Shown here: positions 17,205 through 26,517 of the stretch, one piece after another
How positions within the stretch are numbered: position 1 is the first letter of the stretch
Layout of the letters: each line of letters begins with the position of its first letter
From: CAZNPL01 sp964574815
GTDB lineage: Bacteria; Planctomycetota; Phycisphaerae; UBA1845
Reading direction: 5' to 3'
Length of the DNA stretch: 64,000 nt
Assembly: GCA_964574815.1 (NCBI GenBank)
Contig: CAZNPL010000001.1
Location: 186,001-250,000 of the forward strand
Made by a program: the position numbers and the translations under genes
Notes under the pieces: generated by a model
Database searches by the model: none
Seen by the model: the letters and a program-made list of their open reading frames with translations, nothing else
What the model was told of the DNA's origin: nothing

Positions 17205-17990
17205 TCACGTGCTCACTCCATCTCCGTCGATCCGCGTTCCGCACTCCGGGCACACGCCCGAAACGTTGCCCGTGAGATTGTAGCCGCATCGCCGGCAGCG
17301 CCAGGTTTCGTCACTGATCGTCGCGGAACGCAGATGTCCAAAAAGGAGGCGCGCCGGGATGTAGGCCAGGACGGCCGCCGCGCCGACGCACGTAGACATG
17401 AGCAACTCGAACGACAACTGCCGACCGGTCATTGTCCATCGGACGATCGAGGCAAACAGGCCAAACAGAATCGCAAACAGGAACACGAACACCAACGCCG
17501 AAACCGCCAGCGAGTACCCGAGAGTCAAAGGCCGCTCCTTCCGAACCATGGCCCGTGCGACTACATGAGCCGCGCTCGCCACCGGCAACCCTACGGCCGC
17601 GGCAATCACCATCATGGCAACTGACTCAGCGTCGGGAAGCAGCGACGTCGGGGGAGTGACCTTCCAGCATAGATCCCAGGCGAGTTCGCCCACGTGGGCG
17701 CCCAGTGCGAGTGCGGGAACTCCGGCAATCGTGACCCACCACCTTTGATAGTACCCGCCGACGCAGCCCAGCAGGATCGGAAGACCGAGGAACCATAAGA
17801 AGACGAGGACGGGACCACCAATGTAAGGGCCGAGCAGGGTGTTGAGAATCAGATCAAAAGACGAAGCGACTAGGCAAACGCCGGTGAGCCACAGCCATGG
17901 CGCTATTCGAAGCGAAGGCCGGGGCTGTGCGCTCAAGCCGTGGTTCCGGTTGTAGGTCGGATGTGGCCGCATTCCGGACGGCGTGCGCAT
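17205..17990 (-). CDS. membrane protein with C-terminal zinc ribbon (third of three)
   Basis: Start ATG 17990 shares its A with the stop of the previous gene (TGATG). The 261-residue protein has about six hydrophobic segments (for example VFLWFLGLPILLGCVGGYY, LAVSALVFVFLFAILFGLFASIV) and ends in a zinc ribbon CRRCGYNLTGNVSGVCPECG at about residues 233-252. The ribbon should lie in the cytoplasm. It is the last gene of a three-gene set whose products share this ending. Function unknown. Confidence 0.8.
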   Translation of the reverse strand: MRTPSGMRPHPTYNRNHGLSAQPRPSLRIAPWLWLTGVCLVASSFDLILNTLLGPYIGGPVLVFLWFLGLPILLGCVGGYYQRWWVTIAGVPALALGAHVGELAWDLCWKVTPPTSLLPDAESVAMMVIAAAVGLPVASAAHVVARAMVRKERPLTLGYSLAVSALVFVFLFAILFGLFASIVRWTMTGRQLSFELLMSTCVGAAAVLAYIPARLLFGHLRSATISDETWRCRRCGYNLTGNVSGVCPECGTRIDGDGVST

Positions 17991-18517
17991 CAAACCGCCT
18001 CTCCGCATTCCGGGCACACGCCGGAGTCGTTGCCGGTGAGGTCGTACCCGCACCGCACGCACAGCCCCCTGCGTCGTCGCCGCTGATGCAGCGCGAGACG
18101 AAGCGTTCGTGGCACGACCATCAGAGCGACTGCCGGCGCGCCGAACATCACTGCGGGCATCCAAAACGGGACGGAGACAAATCTTACGTGTGACAGACCG
18201 CTCGGTGGCCGGTCAAAGCCCAGCGTCTGGATCGTCCCCGTCAGTGGCCGCAGGCCCGGCCCAACACCGGAATGCAGCATTGCGTGCTGGAGTTTTCCGC
18301 CGGGACGCAGGGTATGCTGGAGCCAGGGCCGGCTTCCGTCGTAGTTGTAACGGCCGTGGTAGATGCTCACCCGCCACGAGTACGCTGTCATCCGCACCCA
18401 ATGCTGCTTCGTATCGATGATTTCCCAGAAGAAAGGATCCGAATGCGTCGCAAGCGCCACCAGCCCCGTCAGACATAGGGCGACGATCAGCAGTGCCGTG
18501 AAGATTCTGCGGATCAT
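17990..18517 (-). CDS. membrane protein with C-terminal zinc ribbon (second of three)
   Basis: ATG 18517 overlaps the stop of the upstream gene by 4 bases (ATGA). The 175-residue protein has an N-terminal hydrophobic segment (IFTALLIVALCLTGLVALAT), an exposed middle region rich in Trp, Tyr and His, a second membrane segment (FWMPAVMFGAPAVALMVV) followed by six basic residues, and CVRCGYDLTGNDSGVCPECG near the end. Two membrane segments place the middle domain outside and the ribbon inside. Confidence 0.8.
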   Translation of the reverse strand: MIRRIFTALLIVALCLTGLVALATHSDPFFWEIIDTKQHWVRMTAYSWRVSIYHGRYNYDGSRPWLQHTLRPGGKLQHAMLHSGVGPGLRPLTGTIQTLGFDRPPSGLSHVRFVSVPFWMPAVMFGAPAVALMVVPRTLRLALHQRRRRRGLCVRCGYDLTGNDSGVCPECGEAV

Positions 18518-19236
18518 GTCGCGTCTCCACACTCAGGGCAGACACCCGACAGGTTACCCGTCAGGTTGTACCCGCAACCGGCGCAGATGCCGGCGCCGTT
18601 GGCCGGTGTCCAGCGAAGGCATACGAACGTCAGTCGGGCCGGGATGTAAGGGACGAGCATCGTCAGCACGAACAGGCCGGTCACGGCAGCGGTTTCAATC
18701 GCCTCGGCCGCGAACACGATGTCGACCGCGTCCGCAATGCCGGCGGACAGCCCCCGCCCGATCGGGTAGGCGAGCAGAAAAATGCCTGCGGCCCCAATCA
18801 GCGATACCGAGCTGGGAAGCCTGGCGGCGCGGCTGCGCGGGCGCGGGGCGTCGCGATACCAGAGCCAATATGTCGGAACAGCGATGGCCACTGCGAAACA
18901 CCAATACGGTATGTCCACGCGCTTCGTCCTCGGCCGCCACACGATGTCAGGGCCACGGCCTCCGTAACGGCAGATCTGGTGCACGTGCCAGCCCCGTCCG
19001 GATCCACGGCCGCCCTCTTCCCACCAATACTCCCAGCCCATGCGCATGTGGGGGTCTATCGCCCAGGCGTGCCAGAAGAACGAAACCGAGTGCCCCGTTG
19101 TGATGATGTACCAGCGGCGTTGTCGGTAGCTGGCTCCGACCGGAACGCCGACGTGGGCGGCCACGAGCAGAACGCTGCACGCCAGCAGTCCCGCCCACTT
19201 GAGCCGGCGCCGCAGACGTGATGGCTTGCGGGTCAT
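18514..19236 (-). CDS. membrane protein with C-terminal zinc ribbon (first of three)
   Basis: 240 residues. A basic N-terminus (TRKPSRLRRRLK) precedes a membrane anchor (WAGLLACSVLLVAAHVGV), then an aromatic-rich exposed region (residues 38-108) much like that of the next gene (both contain 'SFFWHAW' or 'PFFWEII' type phrases), then three or four more hydrophobic segments and CAGCGYNLTGNLSGVCPECG close to the C-terminus. It heads the coupled operon. The shared design indicates gene duplication with loss or gain of membrane segments. Confidence 0.8.
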   Translation of the reverse strand: MTRKPSRLRRRLKWAGLLACSVLLVAAHVGVPVGASYRQRRWYIITTGHSVSFFWHAWAIDPHMRMGWEYWWEEGGRGSGRGWHVHQICRYGGRGPDIVWRPRTKRVDIPYWCFAVAIAVPTYWLWYRDAPRPRSRAARLPSSVSLIGAAGIFLLAYPIGRGLSAGIADAVDIVFAAEAIETAAVTGLFVLTMLVPYIPARLTFVCLRWTPANGAGICAGCGYNLTGNLSGVCPECGDAT

Positions 19237-19865
19237 GGTGATCTGCTCCGCGCGCGGCGGGACATGAGCGGAGTCCCCGCCACGATATCCATTCTACCGT
19301 AAGGCACGCGCGCGTGTCGCAAGAGCGCCGTGGGAATTCGTCATGGTGCGGGGAGGATCGCAATGGGACCGGTGCGCATGCCGATCCTCAGAGCCTCAGC
19401 CCCAACGGGGCGATGCCGCCCGTAGCCCCGGGTGGAACGCAGCGCTCCACCTGGGGCTGGACCTTCCTCGCCCCCACAGGCGCTAGGCCTGAGCGTCACC
19501 CGAGCTCATTTCCTGCGCTCCGCTCGGCCGAATTCCTAAGCTCCGGACGGAACTCCGGGCCGTGCCATGCTACTGCAGTAAGGTAAACGACGTGCGATCC
19601 CCGGCGCTCCGGACAGAACTCCGGGCCTCGCCGTAACTCGTGCTCCTCGAACGTCGCCGCAGCCGAGACATGAAAAAGCGGGCGACGAGCAGCCTCGGAG
19701 GGTGCGGTTCAACCGAGGCCGCCCGCCGCCGGGCGATATTCTAACAAATCGACCGCCCCGACGTCGCCCAAAATCCAGGATTTCCGGCGAATTGGTGAAG
19801 CAAAAAGTCAAGTGCCGGTAACCAGGCACCAGCGAATACGACGTCGTCACGCGGCACGCTCTGTC
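19237..19865. repeat. intergenic repeat cluster
   Basis: No gene is supported in these 630 bases. A GTAGCCCCGGGTGGAACGCA unit with its leading CCCCAACGGGGCG occurs at 19399-19456, matching that at 16995-17050. Two direct copies of GCTCCGGACGGAACTCCGGG (second with one change) begin at 19540 and 19606, 66 bases apart, and each is nearly palindromic. Confidence 0.75.
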
Positions 19866-21311
19866 TCAGTCGAGATAGACGATGTCGCCGGGCTTGAGCA
19901 CGGGCGGATCGGTCATGCGCTCGGGGACTTCGTCTGCGTCCTCGGCGAACGAAGGGGCGATCTCGAGCACCACGTCCGGCTCCCCGTTCGGTTTGCGAGG
20001 CACGGCGACGCCGGCCGACTCGAGCCAGCGGGAGGCCCGGTCGATCTGATCGCGGACGGCCGTCGCGAGCGAATCGACGCCGGTGGCGTTCTTGACCGGC
20101 GAGAACTCCTCGGCCCGATCCACCTCGAGGATCACCGGGTTGCCTGCCAGCGGCAGAGCGTCAAATACAAATGTCTCCAGCTTCACCGCGTTGGGGCGTT
20201 GCGGCGTGCAGGGCGTACCACTTTCATCCAGGCAAGTGACGGCCTTCTCCGCCCGATGGTAGGGCAGATCGAAGTGCCGCGCGATGATCCGATCGACAAA
20301 CGCCACATCGATCAGATGGATGGCGAGATTGCCCGAGTTGAATCGTCGCGTGCCGTCGGGATTGCGGGACCGGGCCAGCTCCTCCGGCAGATTCGAATAC
20401 TCCACCACCGCGACCCGCCCGTCCTGCATGCACACGTTGCCGACCCGCTCGAGGTCGTCGGCCTTGGGCGTGACCTTGGCCGACATCTCCGCGTCCGTTT
20501 TGGCGTGCAGCCCGATGAACAGCGGATCGAACGGTTTGACCAGCGGATTGTCCACCTGGAAATACGAGATGATCTCGATGCCGTGTTTCCGCATGTCGTC
20601 CAGCGCCCCGCCGGCCACCAGCGCCTTGAGCGATCCGCCGTGTCCGTCCGGCGCCAGCGCGATGCGATCCTTGTCGTCCAGAAGCAGCCGCCCCTCGAAA
20701 TCAAAACACGGCAGCATCCCCTGGCGAAAGAGCATCACGTCGTCCGGATCGAGCCCGAAGTAGTCGTGCTCCTTCAGATACGCGACGGTCTGCTCGTGAT
20801 TGGCCTGGCTGGTCATGACGTACCAGCGAAGGTAGCACCCGTAGCGACGGCGCGCCGCCAGGATCATCTCGGCGAAAAGCTGAAACAGGCTCTTGCCACG
20901 GACGGGCGAGACGGAGAGAACCCCCTTGGGACCGTCAAACCCCAGTCGCGTGCCCTGCCCGCCGGCCACCGTGAAGGCTGCGACGCGTCCGGCGCGAATC
21001 AGCTCCGCGCCGAGCCTCGTGGCATCATGGTAAAGCTCGTCCTGCGATGCATCGGGCTGACGCGGGTAGACCGGTGGCGGCTCGAGGTTCTCCGGCACAA
21101 CGTCTGCCGGCCGGTTGCGCACATGCGATTCAATCAGCGGCGCCACGTGCTCCCAAGGAATCGATTCGACCTGGCCCAGGAGCTGCTCACACCGCGCCAA
21201 ATCGAGCTCGTCCCACCAGCGCAGCACGTGGCTCTGCCCGCGGGAGGCCAGCTCCGCGGCCACGCGTTCATAACGCGAGTCGATGCCGCCGGCTTGCGAT
21301 CTGCTGCTCAT
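19866..21311 (-). CDS. UDP-N-acetylglucosamine / UTP-sugar pyrophosphorylase of the eukaryote-like UDPGP family
   Basis: The 481-residue protein belongs to the UDPGP family (AGX1/UAP1-like), which makes UDP-HexNAc from UTP and the sugar 1-phosphate, rather than to the bacterial GlmU type. Landmarks: the nucleotide loop VAGGQGTRLGFDGPKG, TSQANHEQTVAYLKEHDYFGL, the substrate segment YFQVDNPLVKPFDPLFIGLH, FNSGNLAIHLIDVAFVDR, and KLETFVFDALPL with EVDRAEEFSPVKNATG. The order and length fit human UAP1. It follows the RNase E/G gene by 86 bases on the same strand. Exact sugar (GlcNAc, GalNAc or glucose) cannot be decided. Confidence 0.88.
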   Translation of the reverse strand: MSSRSQAGGIDSRYERVAAELASRGQSHVLRWWDELDLARCEQLLGQVESIPWEHVAPLIESHVRNRPADVVPENLEPPPVYPRQPDASQDELYHDATRLGAELIRAGRVAAFTVAGGQGTRLGFDGPKGVLSVSPVRGKSLFQLFAEMILAARRRYGCYLRWYVMTSQANHEQTVAYLKEHDYFGLDPDDVMLFRQGMLPCFDFEGRLLLDDKDRIALAPDGHGGSLKALVAGGALDDMRKHGIEIISYFQVDNPLVKPFDPLFIGLHAKTDAEMSAKVTPKADDLERVGNVCMQDGRVAVVEYSNLPEELARSRNPDGTRRFNSGNLAIHLIDVAFVDRIIARHFDLPYHRAEKAVTCLDESGTPCTPQRPNAVKLETFVFDALPLAGNPVILEVDRAEEFSPVKNATGVDSLATAVRDQIDRASRWLESAGVAVPRKPNGEPDVVLEIAPSFAEDADEVPERMTDPPVLKPGDIVYLD

Positions 21312-21397
21312 GCGTGCATTTCCCTGGAATTCGAACGGCGGGCCGAGCCCGCCCTACGATGCTCAGCGGGCGCGGCCCGCCCCACGGTGCCGGCGGA

Positions 21398-23575
21398 TCA
21401 TCCGGTGTTGTCGATGTTGTGTCGCGTGATGCGCCCGCGATCGTCTTCGGTCTTGTATTCGAGCTGGTCCCAGATGTAGTCGAACTCGGCGCGGATGATA
21501 ATCGATTTCCCGGATTCCGCCTCCAGTTGGGCAAGCGCGGCCCGTTTGCGATTCTGAAGATCGTACGCGACGTCCGGCGACACGGTCACAAACAGCCGGG
21601 CCACATCGTTGCGGTGGACGATGGTCTGGATGTTCCGCAGCACGTGCAGCGTCATCGATTCGGGACTCTTGACCAGACCGCTGCCCTTGCAGTGAGGACA
21701 GTCGGTATAGACGCCGTGCTTGATGGACGGCCCTTGCCGTTGCCGCGTCATCTCGATCAGCCCGAACTTGCTGAACCGCAGGATCCGGGCCCGCTCCTTG
21801 TGCTTCTTGAGCTCCTCCCGCAGCATCTTCTCGACAGCCCGCTTGTGACGGTCGAGCCGCATGTCGATGAAATCGCACACGATCAGCCCGCCCAGATCGC
21901 GAAGACGCAGTTGCCGGGCGATCTCCTGGGCCGCCTCCTGATTGGTTTGATAGGCCATCTCCTCCTCGTCGGCCACTGAGCGGAACTTGCCGCTGTTGAC
22001 GTCGATGGCCACGAGCGCTTCGGTCGTGTCGATCACAATGCTTCCGCCGGAAGGGAGCCGGACGTTCCGCGCGTGGATGGCCTCGATCTGATCCTCAACC
22101 CCGTAGTGATGAAAGATCGGCTCACGGGCTTTATAGAGCTCAACCACCCCTTCGGGCGTGCGCGGCATCGCAATCCGCAGGAAGTCGCGGACTTTGTCGG
22201 CCGTCTCGGGTGTATCGACGATGATGCGCTCGAAGTCGGTGGTGAATACGTCGCGGATGGTCCGGATGACCAGGTCGGATTCCTGATACAACTCCGCCGG
22301 TGCGTCCGACGTGCGGACCCGCTTGACGACCGTATTCCAAAGTCGCTGAAGGTAGTTGAGGTCTCGCTGCAGCTCTCGCTTCGTTTGATCGACGCCGGCG
22401 GTCCGAAGAATAAACCCCATGTCCTTGGGAAGCTTCAATTGGCCCAGCAGCTCCCGCATGGCGCGGCGCTGCTCTTCGTCCTCGATCTTTCGCGACACGC
22501 CCAGCCGGCTCATGCCCGGCATCATGACCAGATAGCTTCCCGGGATGGACAGGTAGGTCGTCAGGGTCGGACCCTTGGTGCCCACCCCCTCCTTGGTGAT
22601 CTGCACCATCACCTCCTGTCCTCGGCGAAAGCACTTCTGGATCGGGGGGCGTTCCCGGCGAGGCGTCTTCTTGCCCACCCCTTCCGGCTCGGCGCCTCGG
22701 CTTCCGAAGTACTGCGGCTGCACGTCAGAGATGTGAAGGAACCCGTGCTTGGGCAGCCCGAAGTCGACAAAGCAGGCCTGGATGCTCGGCTCCACGTTCG
22801 TGATGACGCCCTTGTAGATATTGCCCACATGAGAAGCGGCGCTCTGCCGTTCGATGAACAGCTCCTCGAGACGCTTCTCCAGCAGAACCGCGATGCGGCA
22901 TTCGTCGCCTGACGATGCGTTGATCACCATGGTTCGGCCGGTCGCGCTCAGCTTGGGCAGGGGACCGGCCGCGGGCGCCTGGCGCGCGGGCGTCGCTCGA
23001 TCCGGGGCGGTCGCAACCGACTCGGTCGATCTGCGCCCCGCTTCGCCGGTCGGCGACTCGGGTCCCCGGCGCTGTTCGGGATCGGGGCGATCCCGTTCCG
23101 CAGGGGTGGGCGCGCTTGCCGGCGGCCGCTTTGAAGCGCGCTTGCCACGCCGCCCCGATCGTCGGGCGGGCGCAGCGGTGGTCTTGCTCGACGTGCTCTC
23201 TGCTGAAGCTGCAGCGCTCCCGGCCTCAGCGCCGCTTGCGCTTCCCGCGCCGCCTGTCGTGCTCGTCGTATCGGACCGGGTCGCGGCTTTGCGTTTCCGG
23301 GACTTTCGCTTCGTACCGCGCCCGCGGCCCTTTTTCGGGGAATCCTTCTGTTCCGACGGAGCGGCATCAACGGCGGATGGTCCGGCCGGCTCTTGAGATG
23401 AACCGTTTCCGTCCGGGCGAAGCTCGCGGTCCGATTGATCCGCGGTGGACGAAGCCGGCGCCTCACTCGAAGGGGCCGTCTTCCTTTTCTTGGTAACGCG
23501 TTTTCGTCTTCTTGGTGCTTTTTTTCGATCTGGTGCGGTTTCAGTCACGGTATCAATGATCGTATCTAGTGCCAT
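21398..23575 (-). CDS. ribonuclease E/G family protein with long N-terminal low-complexity extension
   Basis: 725 residues. About 210 N-terminal residues are low-complexity, rich in Lys/Arg, Ala, Ser and Pro. The catalytic part then begins (MVINASSGDECRIAVLLEKRLEELFIERQ), including an S1 RNA-binding domain (HVGNIYKGVITNVEPSIQACFVDFG). Catalytic aspartates sit in LVAIDVNSGKFR and LIVCDFIDMRLD, and the zinc-link cysteines in TDCPHCKGSG. In E. coli RNase E the disordered scaffold is C-terminal; here it is N-terminal. The start overlaps the DUF2344 gene by 10 bases, an association also known elsewhere. Confidence 0.93.
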   Translation of the reverse strand: MALDTIIDTVTETAPDRKKAPRRRKRVTKKRKTAPSSEAPASSTADQSDRELRPDGNGSSQEPAGPSAVDAAPSEQKDSPKKGRGRGTKRKSRKRKAATRSDTTSTTGGAGSASGAEAGSAAASAESTSSKTTAAPARRSGRRGKRASKRPPASAPTPAERDRPDPEQRRGPESPTGEAGRRSTESVATAPDRATPARQAPAAGPLPKLSATGRTMVINASSGDECRIAVLLEKRLEELFIERQSAASHVGNIYKGVITNVEPSIQACFVDFGLPKHGFLHISDVQPQYFGSRGAEPEGVGKKTPRRERPPIQKCFRRGQEVMVQITKEGVGTKGPTLTTYLSIPGSYLVMMPGMSRLGVSRKIEDEEQRRAMRELLGQLKLPKDMGFILRTAGVDQTKRELQRDLNYLQRLWNTVVKRVRTSDAPAELYQESDLVIRTIRDVFTTDFERIIVDTPETADKVRDFLRIAMPRTPEGVVELYKAREPIFHHYGVEDQIEAIHARNVRLPSGGSIVIDTTEALVAIDVNSGKFRSVADEEEMAYQTNQEAAQEIARQLRLRDLGGLIVCDFIDMRLDRHKRAVEKMLREELKKHKERARILRFSKFGLIEMTRQRQGPSIKHGVYTDCPHCKGSGLVKSPESMTLHVLRNIQTIVHRNDVARLFVTVSPDVAYDLQNRKRAALAQLEAESGKSIIIRAEFDYIWDQLEYKTEDDRGRITRHNIDNTG

Positions 23576-24225
23576 GTCACATGTCGCCGGCGGATTCGGT
23601 GGTTCACATGTTCTCCGCCGATTCCCAGGACGTGGCAGATTTCCGCCGGTCGGACTGATCCGCCCCCGGTCACATACAGCGTGAAACTCACCCGGTCGTC
23701 GTCCACGCGGATCTCGTCGATGTACGGACGAAGGTCAATACGCACGTGCGCGGACTGCTTATGGACGAACCGGTCAAAGTGAATCGGCTCAAAACGCATC
23801 AAGCGAGCGGCGGTCTCGGCGACGGCATCGCAGTCGAACCCGTTCAAGGCCGCGTCGTACTCAACCTTCCGGGGAATCGTGCCGGATTTGGACGTCAGGT
23901 GGACTGCGTCGAGAATCCGGATGCCCTCGGGCATCTGTCGGGCAAGACGGGATACCAGTTCCTGCGGTTCGATCGGCTCGATCAGCTCCAGGACCAGGCG
24001 CTCGGCATCCGAGGCGACGCCCACCGGCCGCGGCAGCGGCAGCGAAAGGCGCGCGCGAGGATTGAACTTGCCGCTCGAGTGGATCGGCATGCTCGCTCGG
24101 GCACACGCCCGATGAAACAGGCCAAGCGTTTCCTGGTGCGACAGGAAGCGAAGATCACCCGTAACGGCAAAGTCGACCGCGCTGCGGTACCTGGTGTCTG
24201 ACTGTCGGCTGCTCTGTTCTCGCAG
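23566..24225 (-). CDS. DUF2344 (TIGR03936-type) protein, radical-SAM-linked family, non-standard start
   Basis: The conserved family opening, RYRSAVDFAVTGDLRFLSH followed by QETLGLFHRACARA, lies upstream of the first ATG (24090). Between the in-frame stop at 24241-24243 and 24090 no ATG, GTG or TTG exists; the only near-standard option giving the whole domain is CTG at 24225. If initiation is at 24090 the protein would lack its first 45 residues. The body has SSGKFNPRARLSLPLPRPVGVASDAERL, typical of the family. Function is unknown but it is regularly linked to RNase E/G, as here (10-base overlap with the next gene). A frameshift is also possible. Confidence 0.75.
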   Translation of the reverse strand: MREQSSRQSDTRYRSAVDFAVTGDLRFLSHQETLGLFHRACARASMPIHSSGKFNPRARLSLPLPRPVGVASDAERLVLELIEPIEPQELVSRLARQMPEGIRILDAVHLTSKSGTIPRKVEYDAALNGFDCDAVAETAARLMRFEPIHFDRFVHKQSAHVRIDLRPYIDEIRVDDDRVSFTLYVTGGGSVRPAEICHVLGIGGEHVNHRIRRRHVTWH

Positions 24226-24318
24226 GGAGCACCGCTCGTTTCAGCGCGCGGCTTACCCCCGTGTCACCGCGCTTAACTAACATCAATCTCATGCAGCCGG
24301 AAGATCGATCGCCTCGGA

Positions 24319-26058
24319 TCAAATCGGGTCTTCCGGCAAAAGTTTCTTCGTCTCGGCCCGAAGGTAGTTGGTCACCTGCGTGTCGGTCTCAAACGTCAAA
24401 GCCCTTCGAGCCACGCGCCGCGCCTTGTCGGCCGTACACGCCCGGATCAGCTTCTTGATCTCGGGAATGTTGTTCGGCGCCATCGACAGCGAACGCAAAC
24501 CCAGGCCGAGCAAAAGCAGCGTGTAAATCGGTTCGCCCGCCATCTCGCCGCATAGACTACAGTCAACCCCGGCCCGTTTACAAGTACGAATCGTGTCGCG
24601 CAGGGTCCGGACGACGGCCGGGTGGCTGGGCGAGTAGTAGCGCGAGACACGCTCGTTGCCCCGATCGGCCGCCAACAAGTATTGTATAAGGTCGTTCGTT
24701 CCGATGCTCACAAACGATACTTCTCGGGCGAATTCCCGACACTGGCTCGCGGCCGCCGGCGTCTCCAGCATCATCCCGATGTCCAGATCTCGTCGGAACT
24801 CGACGCCCATTTCCTCCAGGTCTTCCATGGCGTCACGGAGCGTCATCTTCGCCTGTCGCAGCTCCGTCAGGCTTGTCACCAGCGGAAACATGAGCCGGAC
24901 GTTTCCCTTCATGGCCGCCCGCAGAATCGCCCGAAGCTGCGACTTGAACATGTCCAGGTGCTGGAGGCTGTAACGCAGCGAGCGGTTGCCCAGCATCGGG
25001 TTACGCTCCGGCTCGATGGATCGCTCCTGAGTCACCTTGTCGGCCCCGAGATCGAACGTCCGAATCGTGACCGGGCGCTCTCCGGCGGCCTCGATCGCCG
25101 AACAGTACGCCTTGAACTGTTCCTCCTCGTCCGGCTCCACGTCCCGCAGAAACAGATACTCGGTACGGTAAAGTCCTACCCCTTCCGCACCCTTCGAGAG
25201 GCTGGCTTCAACCTCACGAGGGTACTCAATGTTGGCCAGCAACTGCACGCGCTCGCCGTCCTGCGTCACGGCCGGCAGATCCTTGAGGGTACCGAGCTCG
25301 TCGGTCAGCCGAACGTAATTGGCCTGCCGCACCCGGTACTCCTCCAAGGTGGCCGGGTCGGGATCGGCGATCACCATGTGATTCACGCCGTCGATAATGA
25401 TAAGGTCCCCGCCACCGACCAGCCTGGAAAGATTCGAAAGTCCCACGACCGCAGGACGCCCCCACGATCGCAGAAGAATCGCCGTGTGCGAGGTCGGCCC
25501 CCCCACGTCAAGGGCCACGCCCGCCACCCGGGTGGTCGAAAGGCCGGCCGCCTGCGAAGTGGACAGATCGTGGGCCACCAGCACGACCTGCTCGGTCAAG
25601 TGGGCCAGATCCTCGCCCGTGCCCCCCAGCAGGTTACGTAAAAGTCGCCTTTCGATGTCCTGCACGTCCCGAATACGCTCGGCCAGCAGCGGGTCGGTCA
25701 TCTGCAGAAAACGCCGCTGCTGGGTGCGCATGACGGTGCTGGTTGCGTAGGCCGCCGAATACTGCTTGTCGCGGATCAACGCAACGATGTCGCGCCGCAA
25801 CGGCGGGTCCCGGAGAACACCAATGTGCCAGTTGAATACGTCGGCGGCGTCGTGGCCCAGCCGCTCAGAGACATCCCGCCGCTGTGCTTCGAGATCCTTG
25901 ATCGACTCCTGAATCGCCCGATCCAGGCAGCTGATCTCGTGCTCCGTCTGACTCACTCGCACGGACCGGCGAGGGATGCGCAGCTCCTCGGCGTCGAGAA
26001 CCACAGCCTGGGCGATGGCCACGCCGGGAGAAACCGCGATACCCGTCAGGATCTGCAT
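24319..26058 (-). CDS. ptsI: phosphoenolpyruvate-protein phosphotransferase (enzyme I)
   Basis: Enzyme I takes phosphate from PEP and passes it to HPr. Start ATG 26058 (MQILTGIAVSPGVAIAQ) matches the family opening and gives 579 residues; a longer in-frame ATG lies at 26115. The phosphorylated His191 is in GGPTSHTAILLRSWGRPAVVG. The PEP-binding barrel has GVGLYRTEYLFL, TIRTFDLGADK, RNPMLGNRSLRYSL, MLETPAAA, SIGTNDLIQYLLAADRGN and CGEMAG with the catalytic Cys. ptsH and ptsN lie upstream. No EIIB/EIIC permease is present, pointing to a regulatory phosphorelay. Confidence 0.96.
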   Translation of the reverse strand: MQILTGIAVSPGVAIAQAVVLDAEELRIPRRSVRVSQTEHEISCLDRAIQESIKDLEAQRRDVSERLGHDAADVFNWHIGVLRDPPLRRDIVALIRDKQYSAAYATSTVMRTQQRRFLQMTDPLLAERIRDVQDIERRLLRNLLGGTGEDLAHLTEQVVLVAHDLSTSQAAGLSTTRVAGVALDVGGPTSHTAILLRSWGRPAVVGLSNLSRLVGGGDLIIIDGVNHMVIADPDPATLEEYRVRQANYVRLTDELGTLKDLPAVTQDGERVQLLANIEYPREVEASLSKGAEGVGLYRTEYLFLRDVEPDEEEQFKAYCSAIEAAGERPVTIRTFDLGADKVTQERSIEPERNPMLGNRSLRYSLQHLDMFKSQLRAILRAAMKGNVRLMFPLVTSLTELRQAKMTLRDAMEDLEEMGVEFRRDLDIGMMLETPAAASQCREFAREVSFVSIGTNDLIQYLLAADRGNERVSRYYSPSHPAVVRTLRDTIRTCKRAGVDCSLCGEMAGEPIYTLLLLGLGLRSLSMAPNNIPEIKKLIRACTADKARRVARRALTFETDTQVTNYLRAETKKLLPEDPI

Positions 26059-26517
26059 GGGCGTACGATCTGTAACGGTTAGGGCGAATGCCTTCGGGCG
26101 ATCCGCTCGAAACATGCTCTGGAACTACTTAAAAGAGCGCCGCTGATGGTACTGGAAGGGTCACCGCTGCACAAACAGACCGACCGCTCGAAGCCTCATT
26201 TGCTCGCAAAACAACGTGTGCCTGACACGCCATGAAAGCGGCCGCAGCTCCTGCCAAATGGGAGGGCGACGCCCCCGCCGAGCCGACGACATCCCACGAG
26301 CATCACAACGAAACCGAGCGTGAAAAAGGCCAGCGTAATGCGTCACGCATCCGGTGAGCACCCGCCGCGGCGATACCCAAAACGCACCGGTCACAAACTG
26401 CCACGAAACCGGTTCCGAGTTCGAACACCATACGCAAGCAGTGGCCCACAGCCGCCGGCACGCGACCAGCCCCTCGAGCCAAACCGCGACCGCGAAACAC
26501 GCGATTCGGCTCCCTCG
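26059..26517. other. intergenic region between ptsH and ptsI
   Basis: Some 460 bases with no supported gene; the left part (to 26115) could be an N-terminal extension of ptsI. I see no clear repeat. The distance is large compared with the other gaps in this operon, so a promoter for ptsI may lie here. Confidence 0.4.

Noticed and set aside
19812..21479. A 555-codon plus-strand open frame
   Set aside because: It lies opposite the well-supported UDP-sugar pyrophosphorylase gene and has no family features; a shadow of the minus-strand gene in GC-rich DNA.
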